This document shows positions 1-8,618 of a stretch of DNA of 64,000 nt, piece by piece. Source of the DNA: Ktedonospora formicarum (GTDB lineage: Bacteria; Chloroflexota; Ktedonobacteria; Ktedonobacterales; Ktedonobacteraceae). Position 1 is the first letter of the stretch. Every line of letters starts with the position of its first letter. The notes under the pieces were generated by a model that searched no databases, had not been told where the DNA came from, and saw nothing but the letters and a program-made list of their open reading frames with translations. Made by a program: the position numbers and the translations under genes. The DNA is taken from assembly GCF_016587355.1 (NCBI RefSeq), contig NZ_BNJF01000011.1:162244-226243 (forward strand), in the 5' to 3' direction.

Positions 1-713
1 AAGAAGATCTCCTCGCCTGCTTCTTCTCTCACGATGATACCGATCCCCGCGTTGGGGTCAAACCAGCGGACGACTCCTTGGGCTATCGGCAAGCCGTTCT
101 CCCCCAATGCAGGACTTCCCTTGAGCCACTCCTGCTGGGGAATACGAATCCGCCGCACCTCTGGCGTATTATACGCCTCGTAGCGATAATCGGAACGGGT
201 TTCCATGATCGCGCGCAGATCCCGTCGCAGCTCTTCAGTCGTGGGGCGACCCACGAAGTACCAGCCATTATAGATCGTGTGGATGCGCAAGTCTGGCCGC
301 AGCACAAACGTGTACGGCTGCGCACGATAGGCATACTCGCCTTCCGTCTCGTCGAGAATGTTGATCTGTTTGATGACAACCCGCTGTTCATCCGACAAGA
401 ACGTCCGCTGCGCCCCCAGGCTCGCTCGGAACGCTGCCTGCACAAGCGGTGGATCCACGCTTACCGCCACGAGCTTGCCATAATTCACCGCCAGTTCGCG
501 TTGGAACTCCACGAGTTGTCGCATCTGCTGCTGGTCACGCGGGCAGAAGAACCCGCGAAAGAAGACCAGGATCAACGGATACCCGTCCTGGAACCCCAGG
601 TGGGTGTCGAGGAAGCTGGGCTTGGTGAAATGGGAGAGTCGCATGGGCCCGTTCTGGTAATTCGGCAGTTCAAAATCGGGGAACTGGTCATCGAGCCGAA
701 GATTGGTGGTCAT
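1..713 (-). CDS. Peroxiredoxin (AhpC/TSA-like) fused to a cold-shock domain, 3' end outside the window
   Basis: Reading left from ATG 713, 237 codons are open to the window edge with no stop. A good ribosome site (AAAGGAGT) lies just upstream. Residues about 5-200 form a thioredoxin-fold peroxiredoxin domain with the active-site stretch FFRGFFCPRD; the peroxidatic Cys is C57. The usual second Cys of a CPxC motif is Asp here, so a one-Cys or external-thiol mechanism is inferred. From about residue 212 the sequence changes to VVRWFDPNAGIGIIV, the RNP-1-like start of a cold-shock (OB-fold) nucleic-acid-binding domain, and it continues past the edge. The likely role is thiol peroxidase activity coupled to RNA or DNA binding. 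The family calls are firm; the joint function is inference. Confidence 0.85.
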   Translation of the reverse strand, partial: MTTNLRLDDQFPDFELPNYQNGPMRLSHFTKPSFLDTHLGFQDGYPLILVFFRGFFCPRDQQQMRQLVEFQRELAVNYGKLVAVSVDPPLVQAAFRASLGAQRTFLSDEQRVVIKQINILDETEGEYAYRAQPYTFVLRPDLRIHTIYNGWYFVGRPTTEELRRDLRAIMETRSDYRYEAYNTPEVRRIRIPQQEWLKGSPALGENGLPIAQGVVRWFDPNAGIGIIVREEAGEEIF

Positions 714-984
714 AATAGTCTACTCCTTTCCCCTCAATAAAGGATATGTTGATTGACAGCCATGCTTGAGAGCGAAGCGATGGCTGACAGATGCAAAGTG
801 CCAGGTAGTTGCCCCAGAGACAGCATGCATCGTACATGAGTATGTAAAATCTACAGTTTCGATGAAGTTGACAATACCCGTCTCCACGAGTGTCTGTCGC
901 AACAAGATCATGTGATCCTCGCATAGGATGAATACGGCCACATGTAAGGCATGAGATCTTGTGGGTGGTACACGATTGCCTCTC
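714..984. other. Upstream region of the peroxiredoxin-CSD gene
   Basis: No gene is seen here. It should hold the promoter of the leftward peroxiredoxin-cold-shock gene, but I see no convincing -10/-35 pair on the minus strand. Short inverted arms AGCCAT/ATGGCT lie around 760-785. Confidence 0.4.
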
Positions 985-1260
985 AGACAAGATGCGTGCG
1001 CTCAAAGCGTCACTCACGCTGACCATACACCTTCTCGGCGATCGTGAACAGTAGCCTGGTGAGCAGGCCTTTCTCGCCGCCCTGACCAACACGACAGCCC
1101 CCTACATTCCAGAACGCCTCCAGGGCCTCGACACATCCGTGACCGCGCTCCTGGGATCAACGGACGTTTCCAAGCGTGCCCTAGTCCACTTTGAGGCGCA
1201 GTTGTCTGAGCTCCATGCTCACTTGAGCAACGCCGCGGGCTGGTGTGAGGTGTTCTTTGT
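985..1260 (+). pseudogene. Decayed copy of an unrecognised repeat family (copy 1)
   Basis: The plus strand encodes a degenerate version (MRALKASLTLTIHLLGD, then FLAALT) of a helical, charged segment found better preserved at 23098-23604 (MRKLEASLTLTMHLLDD, then FLAALT). A TAG at about 1034 interrupts the frame. Downstream codons can still be read as protein-like to the TGA at about 1268. The parent protein is not recognised; a transposon-associated gene is possible because all three copies sit among IS debris. Confidence 0.5.
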
Positions 1261-2010
1261 CCCCAAATGACGCGTCACGCCCCAACTCCATGCCTTTCTC
1301 AAAGCCCTGGCGAGCCTGCGTGAGCGGGGGCAGCCCAACCCTGAGCGCCTGGCCCAGGCTCTCCCTACCGAGGTCGTCTCCCTCCTCCTGCAGGGCGTCT
1401 CACCTACCGACCTCCCGCGCCAGTCTAGGGAAAGCCTCATAAGGCCAACTTCCCTCCCATACCCTTTGAGAAAAGATGACGCCTTCTACCCACTCGGCTG
1501 CCGCCTCCAATTGTCCCTGTGTCAGTCGGCCACACCTCCGCTTGCAGCGCCGACAGCCGATCAGGATAATCTGCAAAGGGGGGCGCGCTGCATAGAGAGA
1601 AGAGGGCCAACAGTACTGAGAACTTTCCTTATCGGCAGTATAGCTTGCCAAAAACACGCCTACAGTGCTGATAAGGCGTTATTTTTTCTCTATTTTTTGG
1701 TGTTTTAACGGTGCCGATAAGATGCACTGGCTAGAAAACGCCCCGGTAACAACCTGGCGGAGTACTAGAGGAGCAGCTTGTTCGATCCTATCCTGGAGCG
1801 CTACCTGGCATCTTTGCTCACGGCAGATAGACAAGGCTTCTGCCACCGACGCATCCCACTGTAGAAAGGTGACAGGCTCCTCTCCTGCCTCGGACAAACA
1901 CATGTACCACAAGGGTTAAAACAAGTTTCTTGAAGAGTAGACAAATATCTCTTTCCATTGGCATTTGTTGCTCTTGCGTTCGTACTTCATTTCTGCTATA
2001 ATTACTCCTC
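1261..2010. other. No recognisable gene
   Basis: Only short overlapping open frames occur. Around 1765-1858 a plus-strand stretch resembles coding sequence (LFDPILERYLASLLTAD) but is broken on both sides, so it may be a relic. No RNA gene or clear promoter was recognised. Confidence 0.4.
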
Positions 2011-2145
2011 GTACGGTGAGTTACACCGGAATTCACGCCTGTGGAGATCCTGTAAGACCCAGTAGATCCAGGCAAGTTGTTCGTTGAAGCAGGAACCGAA
2101 CGCGAAATATGGCTTGTCCCTATTTGGGTAAGTTTCGGATAACGG
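2011..2145 (+). repeat. Solo end of an IS605-type element (family with copies at 9826 and 28117)
   Basis: About 135 bp match, in inverse orientation, the segment at 28117-28250. They share the borders CCGTTATCCGAAAC and CCGTAC and the core GGTTCCTGCTTCAACGAACA. A related copy follows the TnpB remnant at 9968-10171, which identifies the repeat as the downstream (right) end of a TnpB element. No transposase gene is attached here. Confidence 0.65.
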
Positions 2146-3010
2146 AAACTTTCTCCTCTCATACATTCATGTTCAGAAGGTAACCCCGAACCGTGCATCC
2201 TCTAGGACCACTCCCTAGAGGATACACCTCCTCGCCAGCAAAGCATATTGAAGAGGGGTATACTCCTTATTCAGCTTCATCATGTGTAGGTCCAGGCGCG
2301 TACATTTCCCTTGAATATGTCAGAGCAGAGCTTTGCCCAGGACGCGCCGCCGTCAGCGAGGGCGGACGCCCAGTTGCGCAATCCATCTCTGCTCACCCAT
2401 TGCTTTCCCTCTCACAAGGTCTGCGACCTCTCTTCCGTCCCGGGCAACGAAGAGCAGAGTGGTATCTGAGATATGCCACTGCCGCCACGCCTCGAATATC
2501 TAAGGCACATGACCACGCTCGTCGCTCGCGCTCTCCTCATCGGCGGCATATATCTCCTGCTCGTCGTCGCCTGGAGGCAGTTCACTTATGACGATCCCCT
2601 CCTCGACGGGTGGCGCTGTTGGCGGCCCATCGAGCTCAAGCTCTAAATGGGCAATGCGATAGATCTTCTCATACCCTACGCGCTCCAACTGGCGTAGGGC
2701 ACACTCATGTCAGCGCCTCCTCTTCTCCTCGTTCCTCGCCAGCTCCTTCTTGCCTTACTCGCTCACCTTCCAGGACAACAGACTCACTCCGGTGATGTCT
2801 TGCCAGAGGAGAGTCTCTTATTTACTCGCCGGGAGCGATGCCTGCTCATAGGCGCACTCCAACGTCGTGCGCATCCGACGCCCAAATGAAGCGCTAAAAC
2901 TCAAAAACCAAACTTAGTGCCGTTTCAAACATCATAACGAGGCAATAAGATTCATAGATAATATTAGAAAGCTTCCTTCCCAAATACAAAGAGAATAAGT
3001 TGACTTTTGG
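2146..3010. other. Mostly relic sequence
   Basis: At 2500-2700 the minus strand has an acidic protein-like stretch (ERVGYEKIYRIAHLELELDG) ending in TAG at 2500. Its upstream frame hits a stop near 2715, so it is probably the tail of a lost gene. The rest shows only shadow frames. The last 100 bases are AT-rich and lead into the TetR promoter. Confidence 0.4.
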
Positions 3011-3026
3011 AACAAACCGGTCTATT
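3011..3026. promoter_or_regulatory. Imperfect copy of the TetR operator
   Basis: This copy matches 14 of 16 positions of the perfect palindrome at 3678-3693 (core ACCGGTCTATT). It sits 8 bases before the ATG of the TetR gene, so autoregulation is likely. Confidence 0.75.
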
Positions 3027-3034
3027 ATATCTTT

Positions 3035-3619
3035 ATGAAAACAACTAGCGCCAGACAGCTCCTTTTGGAAGCAGGCAAACAACTGATTTGGGAAAAAGGG
3101 TATACCGCAACAGGCATACAAGATGTTTTACAAGCAGCGGGTGTTCCCAAAGGCTCCTTTTATCATTACTTCGAGAGTAAAGATGCCTTCGTTCTTGCCG
3201 TCCTCGAGAGCTACATTCAAGAATACGATACGCACGTTGGACACTATTTGGAAGATGAGAGTCTGACTCCGCTCACGCGCCTACACCAGTTCGTTGAAGC
3301 CGCTTCCCGCTGGTTTGCGTCCTTGCCTTCCTATCGTGGCTGCATTATTGGAAATCTCAGCCAAGAATTGGCCGCTTACAACGAGCGATTTCGCCTCAGA
3401 CTTGCTGAGGCACTTGAACAACTACATGGTCACATTCGCCACTGTTTACAACAGGCCCAAGAAAACGATGAACTCTCCAGAGACCTTCAGGTTGATCAGG
3501 TGGCACACTTTTGTCTGAATGGTCTGCAAGGCGCACTTTTGCGGATGAAAGTGCATCAAGATCCAGCACCAATTCATGCCTTTCAGACGCTCCTATTTGA
3601 GCGTGTTCTCACCCCGTGA
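3035..3619 (+). CDS. TetR/AcrR-family transcriptional regulator
   Basis: A 194-residue protein. The N-terminal helix-turn-helix covers about residues 5-50, with the family signature GIQDVLQAAGVPKGSFYHYF; the helical C-terminal ligand domain covers about 60-190. It is probably a repressor released by an unknown small ligand. A near-copy of the palindrome upstream of the next gene overlaps its own leader, so it likely controls itself and the peroxiredoxin-like gene that starts 93 bases downstream on the same strand. No ribosome site is evident before ATG 3035, so translation may be leaderless or nearly so. Which TetR subgroup it belongs to was not determined. Confidence 0.92.
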   Translation: MKTTSARQLLLEAGKQLIWEKGYTATGIQDVLQAAGVPKGSFYHYFESKDAFVLAVLESYIQEYDTHVGHYLEDESLTPLTRLHQFVEAASRWFASLPSYRGCIIGNLSQELAAYNERFRLRLAEALEQLHGHIRHCLQQAQENDELSRDLQVDQVAHFCLNGLQGALLRMKVHQDPAPIHAFQTLLFERVLTP

Positions 3620-3677
3620 ATCTCGTCTCTTACTCTAGGGTGGCTTCCCCAACGTGCTCATTATTTTTGCTCATACG

Positions 3678-3693
3678 AATAGACCGGTCTATT
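3678..3693. promoter_or_regulatory. Perfect 16-bp palindromic operator
   Basis: The sequence AATAGACCGGTCTATT is its own reverse complement. It lies 20 bases before the peroxiredoxin-like start and recurs with two changes upstream of the TetR gene, as expected for the binding site of that regulator. Confidence 0.8.
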
Positions 3694-3712
3694 TTTAGAA
3701 AGAGGAATAAAT

Positions 3713-4459
3713 ATGACAGATGCAATATCAATAGAACAGCGACTACAAGCCATTATGGCTACAAATCTCCCATTGCAGCAACAGCTTGACGCTATTCTGA
3801 TACAGGGGAATGAGTTACTTCCGAAAGACCTGCTCCAACACGTCTTGAGCACCATTGAACAACTTATCGTTTCCGGAGCAGCAGAACATGCCCTCAAAGA
3901 GGGAGCGCATATCCCTGATTTCACCCTCCCCGATGCACGAGGCCACGCGGTATCCCTCTCGCATCTACTACATTCAGGACCAGTCGTAATCGTCTTTTAT
4001 CGCGGTGCTTGGTGTCCCTACTGCAACCTACAGTTACATGCCTATCAGCAGATACTGCCTCATATCCTGACATTAGGCGCATCCCTTGTCGCGATTTCTC
4101 CACAGATGCCAGACCAAAGTCTCACTCTCATGGAAAAACAGGCATTGACCTTTGCTGTCTTGAGTGATGTTGGCAACCAAGTGGCACGCCAGTTTGGACT
4201 CGTCTTTACTATCGATGAAGCGGTACGTACGGCTTACCAACAAATTGGTGCCAACCTACCTGCCTACAATGGCAACACATCATGGGAACTGCCAATGCCA
4301 GGAACATTTCTCGTTGATCAATCAGGAATTGTGCGTCTGGCATATGTCAATCCAGATTACACGCGCCGTCTCGACCCTTCTCTGATTCTCAAACAGCTGA
4401 CAGATCTCACATGCGAAGCTCCATCTGCCCAAGAGATGACACACCTATCAGAGAAATAA
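3713..4459 (+). CDS. Peroxiredoxin-like protein (AhpC/TSA family, CPYC active site)
   Basis: A 248-residue protein. Residues 1-65 form a helical N-terminal extension; the thioredoxin-fold redoxin domain covers about 66-235. The motif FYRGAWCPYC gives C101 and C104 in a CxxC arrangement, typical of the peroxiredoxin-like (Prx-like2) group that reduces hydroperoxides with thiols. AGAGGA at 3701 is the ribosome site. The gene follows the TetR gene and carries the palindrome in its promoter, so it is probably induced when the regulator senses an oxidant or electrophile (inference). It is the second redoxin within 4.5 kb. Confidence 0.9.
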   Translation: MTDAISIEQRLQAIMATNLPLQQQLDAILIQGNELLPKDLLQHVLSTIEQLIVSGAAEHALKEGAHIPDFTLPDARGHAVSLSHLLHSGPVVIVFYRGAWCPYCNLQLHAYQQILPHILTLGASLVAISPQMPDQSLTLMEKQALTFAVLSDVGNQVARQFGLVFTIDEAVRTAYQQIGANLPAYNGNTSWELPMPGTFLVDQSGIVRLAYVNPDYTRRLDPSLILKQLTDLTCEAPSAQEMTHLSEK

Positions 4460-4624
4460 CCGCTTCTTCCTGACAAGAGCAGCTTCACATCTGTCGCTTC
4501 AGCCCCATACGAGAGCTTTTTTCTATCGATAAGGATCACATGATCTTCTCCGCACAGCGAGGACTGCAATTCGCGTTTATGGTTCCTCTTCAAGGAGAAG
4601 ATAGACAAGGAGAGTACCTATTTT

Positions 4625-5041
4625 ATGCATGTACGAGTTATCAGCCTGATTTTGCGCTTCTGCGCCATCCCTGCCCTCATTCTTGGCATCCTCTTTTGGA
4701 TTGGATTGGTGGTCCCCACAAATGCGCTACTCAGTATCCATATGCTTCTGGGCATTCTCGTCATGCTTGGCCTCTGGATGATGAGCATTGCTCACTTCAA
4801 AAGCAAACCTGGTCTCGCCATAAGTATATTACTCCTCAGCCTGATCGCCATCATCTTTGGTATAACTCAGGAGAACTTCTTCGTTCTTGCTCCTTCATTG
4901 ATCTGGCTGATCAAGCTCATCCATCTGCTCCTCGTCTTTGGCGCTCTCACCCTGTGCAATATGCTAACAAGATCACCTCACCCTACTGAGAGAAAAACAA
5001 CCTTCTTGCAACAAAAGAAGATCCTTCCTCAGGATAACTGA
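4625..5041 (+). CDS. Small four-helix membrane protein
   Basis: A 138-residue hydrophobic protein with four predicted transmembrane segments (about residues 5-27, 36-53, 63-83 and 88-110) and a polar, lysine-rich C-terminal tail of about 25 residues. ATG 4625 is preceded by AAGGAGAG with 9-10 bases spacing. I do not recognise the family. It lies 165 bases after the peroxiredoxin-like gene on the same strand and ends before a strong hairpin, so it may be the last gene of that unit. Confidence 0.75.
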   Translation: MHVRVISLILRFCAIPALILGILFWIGLVVPTNALLSIHMLLGILVMLGLWMMSIAHFKSKPGLAISILLLSLIAIIFGITQENFFVLAPSLIWLIKLIHLLLVFGALTLCNMLTRSPHPTERKTTFLQQKKILPQDN

Positions 5042-5125
5042 AACCCATCAATCAATGCCCAATGCGCTCGTACACCTTCAGTGGTTGCTTCTTTCACATG
5101 GGAAAACGTATCGCAGATTACAAAT

Positions 5126-5158
5126 GAAGAAGCAAAATGCAAGCTATTTTGCTTCTTC
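5126..5158. terminator. Hairpin terminator
   Basis: Perfect 12-bp arms (GAAGAAGCAAAA and its complement) enclose a 9-base loop, about 85 bases after the membrane-protein gene. The stem ends in A/T-rich runs, so it could act in both directions. Confidence 0.65.
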
Positions 5159-5196
5159 TGTTCACAGCCGCTTAGGCAGCGTGTGGAACGTACGAT

Positions 5197-5244
5197 AAGT
5201 ATACCTGGAAATGGTCATATTTCCGGCATATCTCAGGTATACTT
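5197..5244. promoter_or_regulatory. Nested inverted repeats upstream of the oxidoreductase
   Basis: Outer arms AAGTATACCTG (5197-5207) and CAGGTATACTT (5234-5244) flank a second short inverted repeat (GGAAAT/ATTTCC). The block lies about 95 bases before the start of the broken oxidoreductase gene and looks like a regulator site whose owner is not obvious nearby. Confidence 0.5.
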
Positions 5245-5339
5245 GCCACAGAAAAAGAAAGAGATCCAGAAGCAACTTCAGCGCGTATCAAGGCAAAGGG
5301 AGGCCCAATCCCAAAGTGTGTATTAAAGGAAGCGAAGGT

Positions 5340-5870
5340 ATGAGAGCAGTTGTCTACGACGGGTACGGTCCACCAGATGTGTTGCAGGTCAAAACCATCG
5401 AGCAGCCAGTCTCTAGAGAGGACGAAATACGTATCAAAATCTATGCTACAGCGGTCACCCGAGGAGACTGCGCGACACGCGAAGCCAATCAAAAGAGCAG
5501 TCTGCCCGTCAGGCTCCTCAGTCGCTCCGCCTCTGGCCTCCACAGACCCAGGCAGCCAATCCCTCGGCAGCGAGCTTGCTGGTGTGGTAGACGCCGTTGG
5601 TGCGGCAGTCAAGGAGTTTTCAGTTGGTGACCATGCCTTCGGCAATAATGGGTTTAACTTCGGGGCATACGCAGAGTTTCTCTGCATACGCGAGAGTGCT
5701 CTTATCGCGCATATGCCAACTGGCATATGCTTCGAGGAGGCCGCAGCTATCTGCGATGGGGGGCTCAATGCATTGTGGTGCCTGAGGCAGGCCAATCTCA
5801 AACCTGGGCAGAAAGTTCTCATCTACGGTGCTTCAGGAGCCATTGGCACCGCAGGAGTTCAGCTAGCCAG
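5340..5870 (+). pseudogene. Zinc-type/quinone oxidoreductase (MDR family), frameshifted and truncated
   Basis: It starts MRAVVYDGYGPPDVLQVKTI, typical of quinone oxidoreductase-like MDR enzymes that reduce substrates with NADPH, after the site AAAGGAAG. The frame is correct to about 5560. One extra C in CCC at 5561-5563 then shifts it, and the protein continues in the next frame as LGSELAGVVDAVG up to the nucleotide-binding loop YGASGAIGTAGVQLA. At about 5870 the sequence becomes TnpB-like, so the Rossmann half and C-terminus are lost. The insertion makes the gene non-functional whether or not the frameshift is real. Confidence 0.85.
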
Positions 5871-6705
5871 ATCCCGTTCCCCCGCTTCAAACCAGTTCGC
5901 GGCCCTCGCTCTCTGGCATGCGCGATCCGTTACAACGTTCATACCTACTCGCTCAACTGGGACGCCCAGACGGTTCGCCTCTCGACCACTCAAGGCAGGA
6001 TGAGCCTCTCCTTTCGCGTTCCTCACTTCAGCGAGCGCTATCGTGGATGTCAGGTGGCCACCGCAGACCTGGTGTACCGCAACGGATTGTGGTGGTTGCA
6101 TGTGGTGGTGCATGTCCCTGAGCCCGTGGTTGAGCGCCATCCTGAGGTGATCGGGGTGGATCTGGGACTCACCCGTCCTGCGGTCACCTCCACCCGTCAG
6201 TTTCTTGGTACCCGTCACTGGAAAGAGGTTGAGCGTCGCCGGTTCCGCCTCCGTCGCAAACTGCAGTCCAAAGGAACAAAAAGCGCGAAACGACATCTCA
6301 AAAAGGTGTCTGGTTGCTCTTTGCGATTCCGCAGGGACTGCGATCATGTGCTCTCCAAACGCATCGTGCAGAGCACGCACCCAGGAGCCACGATTGTTCT
6401 TGAGAACCTGACCAACCTTCGAGAAAGGGCCCGCCATCGCAAAGGCGAAGGGCAACGCAAACTGCACTCCTGGTCCTTTGCGCAGGTGTACGGCTCATTG
6501 CCTCCAAAGCACAGGGCGTGGGATCGTGGTCGAGCGCGTCGATCCGCGTCATACCTCGCAAACCTGTTCGCGCTGCGGGCATCAAACACGAAACAATCGG
6601 CGTTCGCAAGCGGTGTTTCACTGTCGCTCCTGCGGGTATCACCTCAACGCTGCACTCAACATACGGGGCAAATTTGTCTTGCTCAGAGTGGTAGGCCTGT
6701 CCTGA
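5871..6705 (+). pseudogene. tnpB: TnpB (IS605-type) remnant, 5' truncated and frameshifted
   Basis: The first part, to about 6490, carries the RuvC-I region GVDLGLTRPAV and the RuvC-II region IVLENLTNLRER. After at least two frame changes the zinc ribbon follows in another frame (CSRCGHQ, then CRSCGYH). The RuvC-III region reads HLNAALNIRG and the expected Asp is missing. The N-terminal domain is absent. After the stop, 6745-6785 contains a GC-rich hairpin (GACAAGCTCCCGCCCTTCAG region) of the kind found at IS605 right ends. The tail to 6890 is open but not recognised. Confidence 0.85.
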
Positions 6706-6983
6706 GTGGGTCGTTGTCAGACGGCCTTTCGTCTCCGTCTTCGGACGAGAGACAAGCTCCCGCCCTTCAGGCGAGGGTCTCTGACAGGATAGCCTTCATG
6801 CCCTACACCACCGATGAGCGAGGCCTCGCCGAAGTCAGATTCTACCAGATTCCTCTCGTTCCTCCCCAGGATACTTCAGACACAAAATAGCAGCGCTAAG
6901 GTTATGCAGGCACTTCTAAAGAGTGTGCCTGTATATACCTCTCTATGTATTCTTGACTTTCCTCTTTCCACAAGTTATTCTGT

Positions 6984-7009
6984 ATTTATATCAAACGTTT
7001 GATATAAAT
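6984..7009. promoter_or_regulatory. Perfect 26-bp palindromic operator
   Basis: Two 13-base arms (ATTTATATCAAAC and its exact complement) meet at ACGT in the centre. It ends 17 bases before the TetR start, where a repressor would block transcription of the whole three-gene unit. Confidence 0.85.
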
Positions 7010-7026
7010 CTATCCGCGAGGAATAT

Positions 7027-7617
7027 ATGCCTAAGCTCGTCGATCATGATAGGTATCGTAAGGAACTTCTCGCGCAGTGTTTTGACCTGTTTGCGCAATC
7101 TGTGTATAGCGCGCTTACCATGCGACAGATCGCAGAGGCGCTGGATGTCTCCACTGGCACGCTCTACCACTACTTTCCAACCAAGGAAGCGTTGTTTCAG
7201 CAGCTTGTCGAGGAGGTCACGCAGCAAACGATCTTTGCGGCCAGCGCGCAGATGCGACAGCATGACACGTTCGAAGAGCGCCTTATGGCCCTGTTTCGCT
7301 TTCTAGCCGAGCATGAGGATGATCTGCGGAAACAATTGCTGGTAACCCTTAACTACTATCAACATCGTGACCTGTATGGCAAGATGGCGGGAAGAGTCCT
7401 GCAAGCCGGGGAGGATCGCTACACACAGGCGATCCAGAGCGCCATTGGCCTGGCTGATCCCCAGTTATGCTTCCTCCTTCAAAGCCAGATCCAGGGCTTC
7501 TTAATGCTGCGAATGCTTCATTGCGTCAAGGCTCCCTTTATCGAGCAGGCCCGTCCGTTCGTGCATATGTTCGCGGAATATATGCGGAACGCGACCAAAG
7601 ATAATCAGACCTCTTAA
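7027..7617 (+). CDS. TetR-family regulator of the R2lox operon
   Basis: A 196-residue protein with an N-terminal helix-turn-helix (AEALDVSTGTLYHYFPTKEA, about residues 34-53) and a helical ligand domain. It is the first gene of a compact unit: the oxidase starts 40 bases after it and a dehydrogenase follows. The 26-bp palindrome directly upstream is its probable operator, giving autoregulation and control of the two enzymes. The inducer is unknown, but it may be the substrate of the oxidase or dehydrogenase. Confidence 0.92.
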   Translation: MPKLVDHDRYRKELLAQCFDLFAQSVYSALTMRQIAEALDVSTGTLYHYFPTKEALFQQLVEEVTQQTIFAASAQMRQHDTFEERLMALFRFLAEHEDDLRKQLLVTLNYYQHRDLYGKMAGRVLQAGEDRYTQAIQSAIGLADPQLCFLLQSQIQGFLMLRMLHCVKAPFIEQARPFVHMFAEYMRNATKDNQTS

Positions 7618-7656
7618 GGATTGTCTAGAGAAGTAGGACAAGGAAGGAGAACTTCT

Positions 7657-8547
7657 ATGGCAGCAGTACCCAATCGGACCTATACAACCTTGACCAGTCG
7701 TGGGCTTCGGCATGAGATGTTTCCTATGCGGCTCTACCACAAGGCAAAGAAGTTGGGTATATGGGACCCACGCGACATTGATCTGACACAGGATATACAG
7801 AACTGGCCGCGTCTTCCAGAGGAAGACAAGGAGCGTTTGCGCCCCCTTATTTTCGCCTTCCAGGCTGGTGAAGAGGCCGTAACACTCGATCTCTTACCAC
7901 TCATTATGACTGTCGCCCGCGAAGGTCGTCTGGAAGAAGAGATGTTCTTGACAACCTTCCTATGGGAAGAGGCCAAGCATACCGAGTTCTTTCGCCGCTT
8001 CATCGACGAGGTCATGCACACAAGGGAAGACTTACACAGCCCCCGTTTGACGGAGGAGAGTGAACGCGACCTGTTCGGAGAAGAGCTTCCGCATGAGATG
8101 AACCGCCTGCTCACCGAGCCGTCCCCGGAGAATCAGGCACGGGCCTCAATCCTCTACAATATGATTATCGAAGGTGTACTCGCGGAAACAGGCTACTATA
8201 GCTTCTCCAAGTTGCTTGGGCAAAAGAACATGATGCCTGGGCTACTCCAGGGCATCCAGCTTATCAAGCGCGACGAGTCCCGACACATCGCCTATGGTGT
8301 CTACTTTATCTCTCGCCTCGTCGCGCAAAACAAAGACCTCTGGCCCCTGATCGAGTCGCGCATGAACGAACTATTTTCCGCCATTGAACGCAACCAGCAG
8401 AAGAACAAAACCCCCGAAGACACCCGTAACTATGCCCGGCAGCAGTTCGAGAAGCGCTTGGCGCGCATTGGACGCGCCCGCAACCAGACACTAGAGCAGG
8501 TCTATCAGTTCTCCGGCGAAGAGACAGCGGAAGCTGAAGTTGTGTAA
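7657..8547 (+). CDS. R2-like ligand-binding oxidase (Mn/Fe)
   Basis: A 296-residue protein of the ferritin-like ribonucleotide-reductase-R2-like oxidase group. All six metal ligands of the family can be placed: E72, E105 with H108 (EEAKH), E172, and E207 with H210 (KRDESRH). V75 and Y167 stand where the family forms its Val-Tyr ether cross-link. Known members assemble a Mn/Fe cofactor, bind a long-chain fatty acid and activate oxygen; the physiological substrate is not known. ATG 7657 follows AAGGAAGGAGA; a TTG further upstream in frame has no such site. Cotranscription with the preceding TetR gene and the following dehydrogenase suggests a lipid or alcohol oxidation pathway (inference). Confidence 0.93.
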   Translation: MAAVPNRTYTTLTSRGLRHEMFPMRLYHKAKKLGIWDPRDIDLTQDIQNWPRLPEEDKERLRPLIFAFQAGEEAVTLDLLPLIMTVAREGRLEEEMFLTTFLWEEAKHTEFFRRFIDEVMHTREDLHSPRLTEESERDLFGEELPHEMNRLLTEPSPENQARASILYNMIIEGVLAETGYYSFSKLLGQKNMMPGLLQGIQLIKRDESRHIAYGVYFISRLVAQNKDLWPLIESRMNELFSAIERNQQKNKTPEDTRNYARQQFEKRLARIGRARNQTLEQVYQFSGEETAEAEVV

Positions 8548-8566
8548 GCACAGTGTAGAGCAGACG

Positions 8567-8604
8567 AAAGCGCCGGATTCACGTTGGCGTGCCCGGCGCG
8601 CTTT
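8567..8604. other. Intergenic GC-rich hairpin
   Basis: The arms GCGCCGG and CCGGCGC (8570-8576 and 8593-8599), extended by AAA/TTT, lie between the oxidase and dehydrogenase genes. There is no U-run, so it is more likely a stabiliser or attenuating stem than a terminator. Confidence 0.45.
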
Positions 8605-8618
8605 CAAGGAGGAAAAGC

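Noticed and set aside
78..740. 220-codon plus-strand frame opposite the peroxiredoxin
   Set aside because: It has no ribosome site or family features, and the minus strand encodes a clear peroxiredoxin and cold-shock domain.
5727..6890. 387-codon frame as one protein
   Set aside because: It only joins an out-of-frame oxidoreductase stretch, a TnpB piece and trailing DNA; just the TnpB part is real.
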